From the NCBI GenBank assembly GCA_037576195.1, contig CM075104.1:440775-504774 (forward strand): a DNA stretch of 64,000 bases. Reading direction: 5' to 3'. The translations under genes and the position numbers were made by a program. The stretch comes from Phytoseiulus persimilis (taxonomy: Eukaryota; Arthropoda; Arachnida; Mesostigmata; Phytoseiidae). This document shows, one piece after another, positions 25,616-34,657 of this stretch; within the stretch, counting starts at the first letter, position 1, and every line of letters begins with the position of its first letter. The notes beneath the pieces were generated by a model. It was not told where the DNA came from. It did not search any database and worked only from the letters and a program-made list of their open reading frames with translations.

Positions 25616-25981
25616 CTAGCAGGAGCGTTGGATGTGTTCTTTCGTTGCTCTCTCCCATCTATCAAGCCTCCGTTTGGTCCGCTCTACATTTCCTCTCGTT
25701 GAGTCTTCATGCAGGCCTTGTCTTCTGCAGATCTCCGCTTCATTCCGCTGTTCCTCCTTGCACTCCATTATCACGTGCTCTAGGGACTCTGTGTGATGTC
25801 CGCACAGCACACATTTACCATCGACTCCTTTGAATCTTGCTCTGAAGGAGTTGGTGTTGAGGAAGCCCGCTCTTGCACTGGCAATAAGCGTGCTCTCTCT
25901 GTAGTTGTCATATATATGATCTATCGTGCCTCTCTGCTTCTTATACTTCCTATATCTTGTTAGGCTGGATTTTCTTTCCAT
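25616..25981 (-). pseudogene. LINE E ORF2 C-terminal zinc finger part
   Basis: The minus strand encodes about 120 residues with a CVLCGHHTESLEHVIMEC motif (C-x2-C-x7-H-x4-C). This is the CCHC-type finger near the end of ORF2 proteins in I-, Jockey- and R1-group LINEs. It ends with a basic region and a stop, followed by probable 3' untranslated sequence down to about 25500. It is separated by a stop or frame break from the part at 26005-26808. Confidence 0.75.
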
Positions 25982-26004
25982 TCCTTATCCGCATATGCTT
26001 TGGT

Positions 26005-26808
26005 TTATTCTTCCACCTCTTGGCGGAAGGATCCCCAGCTTCTACCACCTCCTGTCGAATTCGGAGCTTCTATGTTCTCACATTCGTACATTCTCTTTAG
26101 GTGTAGCATTCTCTTGTGTGCTGAGCTGAATACGTCGCATGTTTCCATTGCCTCCAGGATTAGTTCTGGCCATTTATGTCTCGACATTTTTCCGACTCTG
26201 GCAAAGTACAAAATTTTACTTTTGGCTTCTCTGCTTCCGTATGAAGCCCACCCCAGTTTTCCCTCAAAAAACTCATTCGCTATGTTGAAGGATGGCTGTC
26301 CTAGCGCCCATTTGCCTGCCCCTCGCTGGGATGTTTCAATCCTCTTGCGTGTGTCGGCTGACGTCACCAGGACTGAATTGCAGTATGTCGACGCGGGCAC
26401 GCACGTTGCCTTCCATTGTATCTTGGTCGTCTCAAACCTATTGAACTTCCACAGCGATTTGGCGTACATTTGTCTAAGCGTTTTTGTGGCTTCCTCTTTC
26501 CATAGCTTCTCTTGTTCAGCTAGGTAGTTCCTGTCATGGCTCAGCAGGATCCCAATATCTTCGTATGACTTCGCTCTAGGGATCGCGCGTCCCTGAATTT
26601 CAAGCCCGGGGTTGACACCACTTTGTATTTTCTTGTTGATGACCCGGGCGAAAATACGGTATAGAAGATCTGTAATTGTTTTCGGCCTGCATGTGGTTCC
26701 CCTGGCTGAGTCTTTTTTCTCTGGGGTTACCACCTGGCCTCCACACCAGCTTTTGGGGATCTCTTCTTTCCCCACGAGCATTCTTGTGAAAAGAATCCGG
26801 CCATTCGT
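26005..26808 (-). pseudogene. LINE E reverse transcriptase start joined to thumb/connection region
   Basis: The minus strand reads GKEEIPKSWCGGQVVTPEKK followed by CRPKTITDLLYRIFARVI, equivalent to RT motifs 1-2 (the family usually has YRPI). It then jumps to residues typical of the region after the palm (NYLAEQEKLWKEE, KWALGQPSFNIANEFF). The catalytic palm with its FADD-type motif is missing, so an internal deletion removed it. The frame is open for about 258 codons despite this. Confidence 0.75.
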
Positions 26809-27252
26809 GGCCCCGTGGATTTTGCACTACTCCTGACAAAACTTGGTCAACTTCGAAGGCTCATATCTCGGCTCCCAGATGGGTTACAGCGCCGATCGAA
26901 CTATTTTTGGAAAGCTGAAGAAGAGAGCTATCGAGAGTCTGAGAAAAAAAGCGCCTTCTTCCTCTGATTTTCTATTTTTTTTGCAAAACCCTCGACGCTC
27001 AGTGACCTCTCGATTCAGTTCAGCTCCAGAGTGCGCACTCGACGCTATCTATTTTCGCATCGGTCTCGAATTCATCGATTTAAAAGGTATTCGTCCATCT
27101 TCGATCCAAACGGCATGTATGTCATTCGATAGCTCTCTTCTTCAGCTTTCCAAAAATCGACCCAAACAAAAATGTCACCCATCTGGGAGCCAAGATATGA
27201 GCTTTTGAAGTTGACCAAGTTTTGTCAGGAGTAGTGCAAAATCCACGGGGCC
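26809..27252. mobile_element. Foldback / long-TIR element within LINE E
   Basis: The 444-bp segment begins GGCCCCGTGGATTTTGCACT and ends with its near-perfect inverse. The arms are about 125 bp each and stay similar through the phrase GGCTCCCAGATGGG and a TTTTTGGAAAGCTGAAGAAG block. Between the arms is about 200 bp of unique sequence with no coding potential. GGCCA occurs just outside both ends (26799-26803 and 27256-27260) and may be the target-site duplication, in which case the element is a few bases longer. The family is unassigned. Confidence 0.75.
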
Positions 27253-28157
27253 GATGGCCAAGCCTTAATGGCCGAGACCCTTTCCGCGAGGACCATGTGT
27301 CCTTCTTCCACTAGGCTTTTGATAGTTCCTCCTGCTATCATGTCCGGGCCTGTGGCTGTCTCATTGGCTACGTTCTGTTATGCGATGTTCACGTCCGTGG
27401 CATTGATTCCGAACTCCGTGATAGGTTCTGTGACTCTAATTACGTTGTTCGATCCCTCTTTGTCGTCGACTTTCTCTCCGCCCAGAAGCTCTTTCAGCGT
27501 TCCGGTTAGATGTTTCCTGATCATGTTGTCTACTATCGGCACTCCCCTCTCGTCTCTGATTACCGTAGCGCTCTTGGGCCTCTCGTTTGTCTTTTTGAGG
27601 TACGCCCAGAACCGTTTGGCTCTCTCGCTTCTTGGGCATCTGATTATATAGTCGTACATTCTATTATCTTTTTCAGCAATTTTATCTGCTCTTTGTTTGC
27701 TCACATCCCTGACTGCTTTTTGGTATTCTCTGCTGATCTCCCCAGCTTTTCCCCCACATTTCTTCCTCCTCGCCTCTCTGAGTCGTCTTCCGATCTCTTT
27801 ACGGGCTTTGTCCAGGGTTCGAAGATTCTTCGACCACTTGGGGTACCCTCGGTTCATTTCGACCTTCACGGTCGCAGTACTAGCATGCTTTTTAATGATC
27901 TCCATCAATTTCTTGTATTCCACTGTTTTGCCTCCGGCTTTGAGCTCGTTCAGCTCCAGTCTAGTGAGCTCTCCTATCCTACTCCTGTCAAGTTTGGCTA
28001 CCACATTTTTCCCTCTTTTCTCCGGGGCCTTGCCTCCCGGAACTGAAATCTCAAGGTTGATCATGTTGTGGTCAGACAGCTCTCTGCTTCTGACGCCCTC
28101 TTGATCTATTTCCATGCTCCTCACCTGTTTTCTGAGCTTGTCGTTGCACAGTACATA
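27253..28157 (-). pseudogene. LINE E end of endonuclease and start of RT region
   Basis: Starting at the element F junction, the minus strand continues the endonuclease with the conserved SDHNMINLEI motif (the SDH box of APE endonucleases). It then runs through a basic linker rich in RRLREARRKK to RFWAYLKKTNERPKS and TEFGINATDVNIA before a break near 27378. That order is normal for LINE ORF2. The remaining 125 bp up to the foldback element contain LAERVSAIKAW in the same strand. Confidence 0.8.
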
Positions 28158-28274
28158 TGTAGGGTTTCAGCCCTACTTAGAAGGGTACTCGTGTCGCTGG
28201 CTTACGGAGTGGGGACTGGTTTATTCACTCCGTTCCTGTATGTCATCAGAGACAGGCGACGCTAGACCGCAACA
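28158..28274 (-). mobile_element. 3' LTR of element F
   Basis: This 117-bp LTR (TGTAGGGTTTCAGCCCTAC... ending CAACA on the plus strand) matches the LTR at 62153-62271 with scattered differences. On its internal side (28275-28286), the minus strand reads GGGGGGAAGTAC, the polypurine tract. Outside it is LINE E sequence and the CATA duplication. Confidence 0.88.
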
Positions 28275-28475
28275 GTACTTCCCCCCAGTGTTGCCGGCAA
28301 CACGATCTGAAGCTCGAAGTCTTGGAAACGTGTAGGTGGCCGAACGTTCCGGCCCGAGCGTCGGGGCCGATTTTCAACGGCGGTGCTGGTTGGCCTGCAG
28401 TCAGTTTCGCCTGCTGCTCCTCCTCGACTTATGCTCGCCTGAGCCGGTCGACGGACACGTAGTTATTCTCTGCCG
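28275..28475 (-). other. Polypurine tract and integrase tail of element F
   Basis: Minus-strand reading after the polymerase frame ends at 28476 shows the expected integrase tail (SVDRLRRA) in another frame, so two small frameshifts separate it from the main frame. The purine run GGGGGGAAG lies at 28278-28286. Confidence 0.6.
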
Positions 28476-30753
28476 TTAAGACAAAGTTTGAAGGTTTTGG
28501 GTCCCTTCTCGGGCACCCGAAACGGACCTTCGTATTTGCGACAGGGGCGGTTTCACCGCGTCAACTCTCACGAACACGTATCTTGCGTTCTGCAGAAGGG
28601 CCGGGACCGCCTTTTCGGCTCCTGGGCCAGCTTCCCGTTGCCACCGCAGTGAGATTGGCATGAGTGCACCGAGTTTGTCGCGGAGCTGCCGAAGTCGCGC
28701 TGCTGGAATTTCGGAGGCCGTCCCCTCGACGAATTCGCCAGGGACCCTGAGTGCCGTGCCGTAGACCATTCCGGCGGTAGAACAACCCAAATCGTCTCTG
28801 GGAACTGCCTGCAGCCCCAGCAATACCCAAGGAAGCTCCCTCATCCATGTAGACTTTGTCAGCCGAGCCGTCAGCGATGCCTTCAGCTGCCTGTGGAAAC
28901 GCTCGACCACTCCGTTAGCTTGTGGGTGGAAACTCGTGGTGCGGTGCGCGTCTACTCCCAACGCTTCACCGAGGTGTGTCCAAAGGCCCGACACGAACGG
29001 ACCTCCCCGATCTGATGTGATGTGCGAGGGCACGCCGAACCGCGCGACCCACGATTCCAGGAAAGCTCGAGTGCAGGTCTCCGCGGAGATATCCCGCAAC
29101 GGAACAGCTTCAGGCCACCTGGTGTGTCTGTCCACGGCTGTCAATAAGTACTGGAAGCCGGCCGAATTTGGTAACGGGCCCACCGGGTCGACGTGAACAT
29201 GCGTAAACCGAGTTTGGGGAAGTCGGAATCGGCCGACCTCACTCTTCACGTGACGATGTATCCTTGCTCGCTGGCAATTCATGCATCCCCTTGCCCAAGT
29301 GCGGACAGTCTTTGCCAGACGATGCCACACGAAGCGTTTCGAGATCATCTTGACTGTGGCATTTTTACCCGGGTGCGACACGTCGTGGAGGAGACTGAAG
29401 ACTCGCCGTCGCCAGTTCTCGGGGAGCCACGGTCTCGGACTGCCCATTGAAACGTCGCAGGTCAAGACTGGTCCGGAGGGTGCAACCTCGACGTCTTCCC
29501 AAGAGAGCCCCGAGACAGCGCTTCGCAGCGTCTCGGACTCAGGGTCTGCTCTCTGCTCTGCGGCGAGCTTGTCGTAATCGATACCGAGGAATACGCTGTT
29601 CGCACCCGCTGGCCGCGAGAGAGCATCTGCAACCACATTTTGCTGACCGGAGATATGTAGGACGTCCGACGTGAGCTCCGCGATGAAGGAGATATGTCGT
29701 TGTTGCCGTGCCGACAAGGGTGTAGTCCTCTCCGAGATGCCGAAAAATAGAGGCTTGTGGTTCGTGAAAATGGTGAACTGACGCCCTTCAACGTAGTGGA
29801 GGAAATGTCGGCATGCCAGGTACATGTCCAGGAGCTCTCTGTCAAAGGTGCTGTACCTCGTTACCGGGCCCCTCAATTTCCTGCTGAAGAAAGCGAGTGG
29901 TTGCCGAACTCCGCTCTCTAACTGCTGTTGTAGAACTGCTCCCACCGCCACGTCTGAGGCATCAGAAACGATTGCAAGGTGTGCTCCCTCGACGGGGTGT
30001 GCGAATAAGGTCGCGTGTGCCAGTAGCTCTCTGGTCGCTCCCCACACCGACAGGGTTTCATCACTCCACGTTATAGCTTGGTTCTTCGCTTTCGGATGGG
30101 CGTCTAGAGCCTGGATCAGGGGCGCCATTATCCTTGCCACCTGTGGTAAGGTGCGGTGGTAATAGTTCACCATCCCAATGAATCTTTGTGGTTCGAGCAT
30201 CGTTTCTGGCTTGGGGAAACCGCGGATCCCGTCTACTTCTTCTGGCAATGGTGAAATACCCTCCGTGGTCACACGGTGGCCCAGGAAATCGACCTCACGG
30301 AGCCCGAATCGACACATCCCGGAGTCGACCACGAGACCGCAGTCCCGGGGGCGCTCGGGGAGAACCCTCAGGTGGTCGAGGTGTTGCTTCCTGCCACGGG
30401 AGGCCACCAAAACGTCGTCGAGATAGACGAATACGAACGGGGGTCCGCTCACGACCGTGTCCGTCAGGCGCTGGAATGTCTGTGCGCTATTACGCAGCCC
30501 GAACGGCATCCTCACGTACTCCCAAAGGCCGAACGGTGTGATGATCGCTGTCTTGGGGATGTTCCCAGCAGCCATCGGGATCTGGTGGTAGCCTTTGACC
30601 AAATCAACCTTCGAAAATATTGTGATACCGTGGAGATGCCCGGGAAAATCGTGGATGTGGGGCAAAGGGTACCTGTACAGTTCGGTGATATCGTTTATCT
30701 GTCGAGAGTCGCCGAAAGGGCGTTTTATGCCGTCCGCTTTGTGTACGACATGC
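28476..30753 (-). pseudogene. Element F pol: RT (from motif 2), RNase H, integrase
   Basis: The minus-strand frame is open from the Copia B junction at 30753 down to 28476. Domains in order: RT with VDLVKGYHQIP and the catalytic FVFVYLDDVLVAS; RNase H with SDASDVAVGAVLQQ; an integrase zinc region (HPGK...CMNCQRARIH); and an integrase core with Asp in HVDPVGPLP, Asp in SDRGGPF and Glu in NGVVERFH. After FVRVDAVKPPLS the C-terminus is frameshifted. The polymerase begins in mid-RT only because Copia B separates it from residues encoded at 60774-60856. It would act as the replication and integration polyprotein of F if intact. Confidence 0.88.
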
Positions 30754-30758
30754 AGGGG

Positions 30759-31073
30759 TGTTGAAATACAGCCATATTTCTGGGTAGCTGTAATTAGTCT
30801 GAAACACTGATGGGTCCAGAAGACGAGGACATTCTGACCGGAACCCTCTTCTGTGAGATACTGACAACGGCGTCCGTGAAGGACTTCCGGTCTTCACGGA
30901 CGGGTGCAGCTTTCCACACTGATATATAAACCCTGAATAAAGAACTGCTCGGGGAGCTACATGATTCTAACACCGAATCTCTGTCTCATAATTCCGTGCC
31001 GTGATCTTCCAGACCCACACAGAGTACTTCCAGATCGTGTCCACCGACTGACCCCAGTGGGTTATTTCCAACA
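30759..31073 (+). mobile_element. 5' LTR of Copia B
   Basis: The 315-bp LTR has a TATATAAA box near 30926 and an AATAAAG signal 7 bases after it, so promoter and polyadenylation signal are almost fused. It ends in CCAACA and is followed at once by the probable primer site. Confidence 0.9.
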
Positions 31074-31075
31074 TT

Positions 31076-31090
31076 CGTTATTGCGCACGA
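31076..31090 (+). promoter_or_regulatory. Probable half-tRNA-Ile primer-binding site of Copia B
   Basis: Two bases after the LTR the sequence reads CGTTATTGCGCACGA. The complement of the anticodon arm of insect tRNA-Ile(AAU), as I recall it, is CGTTATTAGCACGA. The two agree over CGTTATT and GCACGA, separated by GC instead of A. Copia-type elements are known to prime from an internal tRNA half, so the position fits. Confidence 0.5.
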
Positions 31091-31179
31091 TACCGCTCTA
31101 CGGACCCATACGACTGGACAGTGTACTGTGAGGTGTGTGACTCTCCCGTGAATAGTTCGGTGCAACTCCAACGAGTGAA

Positions 31180-33106
31180 ATGTATCAAATGGAGAGTCAG
31201 CCAACACACGAAGATTCCAGTAGCTCCCACGGCTCAAGCAACGCAGGCGACCAGATGCCCGGGCACTCAGCAACAATAGAAAGTGGTAGACTGAAAGCAG
31301 AAAACAAGCAGAAGCGAGAGTATGGTGAGGACATGGAGGACTTCAACAACCTCGACGTAGGCTCGAGAAACCGGTACCAATACATCGGTGTGCTGCGGCC
31401 TGATGGTGCGAACTACACCGAATGGATTGTTTTCCGCGACTTTGGATGCAGACCCGTTCGCCCTCGATGTGACCCTGTGGAAACTGATGCCACCGCGAGC
31501 GATCTCCAGGCGGTCATTCACCGCGAGGGAGGAATCCGGAAAATCCCTTGCGCCCCTAGTGAATGCCATGGAGATTGAAGCTCTCAGACTGGTACCCACG
31601 AGGTGACGGTTCTGTCCATGGAGCTCCAGGCTTCCCATGGAGAACAGCATCGCAGAAACACTCATAACCGTAGGGCCAGCATCAACCGAACGGTCACCAG
31701 CTCCAGCGAGAGATCCTGTTTCAATTGTGGAAGGTCAAATGATCAGACTGCCCAATTTCGGGCCCCAATTCAGAGAAGGAACTCAAGCCGATAACGTCAA
31801 GAACATCGCTCACAAAGCCCTCAACAGTCCCACCGATACCAGCATGTACGTCCCAAAGGACGACCCTTGAATCGACAACAGCTATGAAGTGCCAACGACA
31901 TCGAAACTCACGTTATCGAAGCTCTCAACTATGAGACAGGTATCGTAAAATCGAGCAACGTACCAACCGATAATGAATACTTCGTGGACAGTGGAATGAT
32001 CCCTCACACGATCATCTACACGCCCTATCATCAGCCACGTGGGATCAGATCGAGTGGTTCTAGGACCCTGAGCGCTCCTGGGTTAGGAACTGTTCGTTTC
32101 ACCTCCATCTACAACGGATGTTCTCAGACTGTGCAGCTGAATGAGGTGTTGTATCTTCCACAAGTCCGACGAGATATCTTATCAGTCTCAGAACTGGCTG
32201 ACGATAATTTCGAGATGGCTGTTCTTCAAGACTTTATCACCTTGAAACAAGGTAACATGACTCTTCTGGAAGAACGCAAGAAATGTCTCCACGTTCTACG
32301 CTTTACCTACACTTCTGAAAGAAATGAAGCTGAAGGCAACAACAGTGTCAGCCTCGCGCCAAAGGACCGAAGAGACGCTCACATCAACGTAGGATAGCTG
32401 AAGTCAATGTTTGAGAGAGAAGGATATGGAGTGATCCCAGAATTTACCAGCCGTGAGAGCTGTGTTGACGGAAAGATGCATCGAGCTGGCTACCGGCAGA
32501 AGCCTAGCAGCAGACTTGCCCCTCGCATTGTATGGATCAACTGCGCTGTCGGTTCCGTAAGCACGCCTTCTTACGGAAGACATGACGCATGCCTCAAATT
32601 GACTTATGACCTCAGCCGTATCCGTGAATCGTACCTCCTCCGGGAAGAATCCGAAGTCTTCGATCGGATTAGGGATATGCTCGAAAGGTTCTACAACTGC
32701 AAATCTTACAAGATCAAGCTCGACCAGCGAGCTATTGCCAGAACCGCTATCAACATAGAAGAAGATGGACCGAGTTGAAGAATCCTCAAACTCGGAACTA
32801 AGGACGTTCATCGAATCCGTGACATCACTGGACAGAAACCAGTACTACCCAATGGAAACGCTAACCGGCGTCCTCCACTGTCCCCAGATGAACCCAACTT
32901 CGACGGACATCATCGGGCTTCCCTTACCAAGAAGAAACGTGCCATCTCCCAGAAAAACATCGACGGTTGAGACAGCGTCAGAGAATGGCAACTGGAGTGG
33001 AGTGAGAAATCATGATAAGATGATGAGTTTGAAAGTTAGGAGTGGCTGTCGATCGCGTATCCAGCACTCAGATCCTACCTGCCACAGGTCCGCGCGGACA
33101 AAATAG
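31180..33106 (+). pseudogene. Copia B gag and protease/pre-integrase remnants
   Basis: From the ATG at 31180 a Gag-like N-terminus is readable to about 31450 (it includes GVLRPDGANYTEWIVF, the Copia Gag substrate-like motif). The frame then shifts several times. At 31984-32397 a piece reads VDSGMIPHTI, close to the Copia protease region (normally DSGAT), followed by LNEVLYLPQVRRDILSVSEL, a strongly conserved Copia segment. At 32404 onward lies a GAG-pre-integrase-like piece with SCVDGKMHRAGYR. No RT is visible before family A interrupts at 34059. The lesions are numerous. Confidence 0.7.
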
Positions 33107-34058
33107 GAAGGTTCCCGGCAAGGACAAAGGATCAAGACGAGGGATGCAAGTATGATTTGAGAAATCGAGGTAGCTCGTCGCTCGAAGCTCGTAGCTCATA
33201 GCTCGGAGCTTGTGAAAGCCAGATCGCATTGAGGCTCGGATAGCCCACTGTGTCTTCAGTAGTACTACGACTTACAAGATTATCAAGAAACTAGGCAGTT
33301 CGAAACCACAGGTAGACGTACCTTCCCGCCTATAAGATAATAAGAACTTGACACATACACAGGAAAATGAACAACTAACAGCGATGGCTTCTGAACTAGG
33401 ATAGTTCGAATCGAACCGGTATGACAAGCTGGTCGATCCAGCTCCAGGATTGCGTGTCCTGTTGAGCCGCTTGGTTTCTCCTTGTAAGCAGACAAGGATT
33501 GAAACATGATCGAGCGAAAGGCGAGGCTTCAAGTAACAGATTGTGATCGGCATCACTTTCGGAAGCCATTACAGCCCTGTGGCGAGACTCGCAACTATAC
33601 GGTCAATATTGTCTGTCTCGGCCAAGGAGCAATCATGTCTCACTCAGGCAGATGCTGGCACCGGGCACCTCTCAGTTCCTTTGGATGCGGAGCTCAGCTC
33701 GAGCAAACCAGCTGATCTTGTGCACGGAAGCGATCGAGGTCGCGAAGCCGATAGGACAGCAAATGTGACTGTCATCGAGTAATGCACTGCTGAGTTTGAG
33801 GACTGTTAACAGACAGGGAATGTACAGGACCCTTGTCTGTTCTTCTCGAATTCCCCTCAGAGAGTTCCATGTCCACGCATGATCGTTCAATCAACTTCAG
33901 CAACGACAAAGGCTTGAGGACACAGTTTGAAAAACTCAAGAACTCACCTCGAAGTGGTTCGAGTTCGTCTTAGGATTGAGATTGAAAAATCTCTCCAGAC
34001 TGAGGGAGGATACGGATCAATCAGACCCAGTTCAAAGCTGAGACTTTCGATTGCTCCC
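33107..34058 (+). other. Unrecognised interior of Copia B
   Basis: No domain was recognised. A short phrase-repeat (AGCTCGTAGCTCATAGCTCG, near 33180-33210) is the only structure. The last five bases, CTCCC (34054-34058), are the left copy of the target-site duplication made by family A. Confidence 0.5.
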
Positions 34059-34519
34059 TGTTGGAGATCAGAATCTGAAGCCTGTCGGGCTCAGATCTCG
34101 CACGCGTCTGAGAGCATGACACACTCAGATGACTCACTGTACTCCCAAGTCACGACGTCTGGGAAATGCAACGAAATCGGGGTTCCAACCCCGACAGCAG
34201 ATGTAAGGGACTGATACAGACAGTCCACATAAAACCAAGAGTACGGAGTCGGGATTACAACCCCTCCGACCTACAAACTAGACCATCTGTCAACTTATGT
34301 TAAGATGTGACTCATCTGGTGTCTGGACTCTAGACCAATCATGGGAGAGCTACGCTCCCCTTCTAGGTATATAAGGACCCTCTTTTCGAATAAACTTCAC
34401 TGTGGTACAGAGCCTCCTACTCTACACGTCTCTTGCGTTGTCACTCTTGTTGTCAACTGAGCTAGTGTTCCACATCTTCGATCCTCTACCTTCGAACCCT
34501 ACGACTTCCAGTCCTATCA
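34059..34519 (+). mobile_element. Family A LTR 1
   Basis: TGTTGGAGATC...CCTATCA, 461 bp. It carries a TATATAA box (34368-34374) and an AATAAA signal (34389-34394) 14 bases later. It differs from LTR 3 at about 5 positions and from LTR 2 at about 7. Confidence 0.95.
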
Positions 34520-34529
34520 CGTTATCAGC
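34520..34529 (+). promoter_or_regulatory. Probable half-tRNA-Ile primer-binding site, copy A1
   Basis: Immediately after the LTR the sequence is CGTTATCAGC. It is complementary to the anticodon stem-loop of tRNA-Ile(AAU) if the wobble inosine at position 34 pairs with C. The further bases CACG also match after a 1-base offset. This is the same tRNA region implied for Copia B. The tRNA sequence is from memory. Confidence 0.55.
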
Positions 34530-34582
34530 CACGTATTCGCTACGTGACGACACAGCGTGACTTCGCGATCGACTACTGTCGG

Positions 34583-34640
34583 GTAAGCTGACCTCTACCT
34601 ACTCACCTAGCTACAGCTCAGCTAATACAGTTGCAGTCAG
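34583..34640 (+). promoter_or_regulatory. Leader splice donor and acceptor candidates, copy A1
   Basis: The untranslated leader contains GGGTAAGC, with a consensus-like donor at 34583. This is followed by several CAG acceptor candidates up to TTGCAG at 34631-34636, just before the gag ATG at 34658. A leader donor would allow subgenomic RNAs for the downstream env-like and coiled-coil genes, as in retroviruses. The same sequence is present in copy A2 (donor at 42997). Confidence 0.35.
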
Positions 34641-34657
34641 GTATATTTTTTCGGCCC

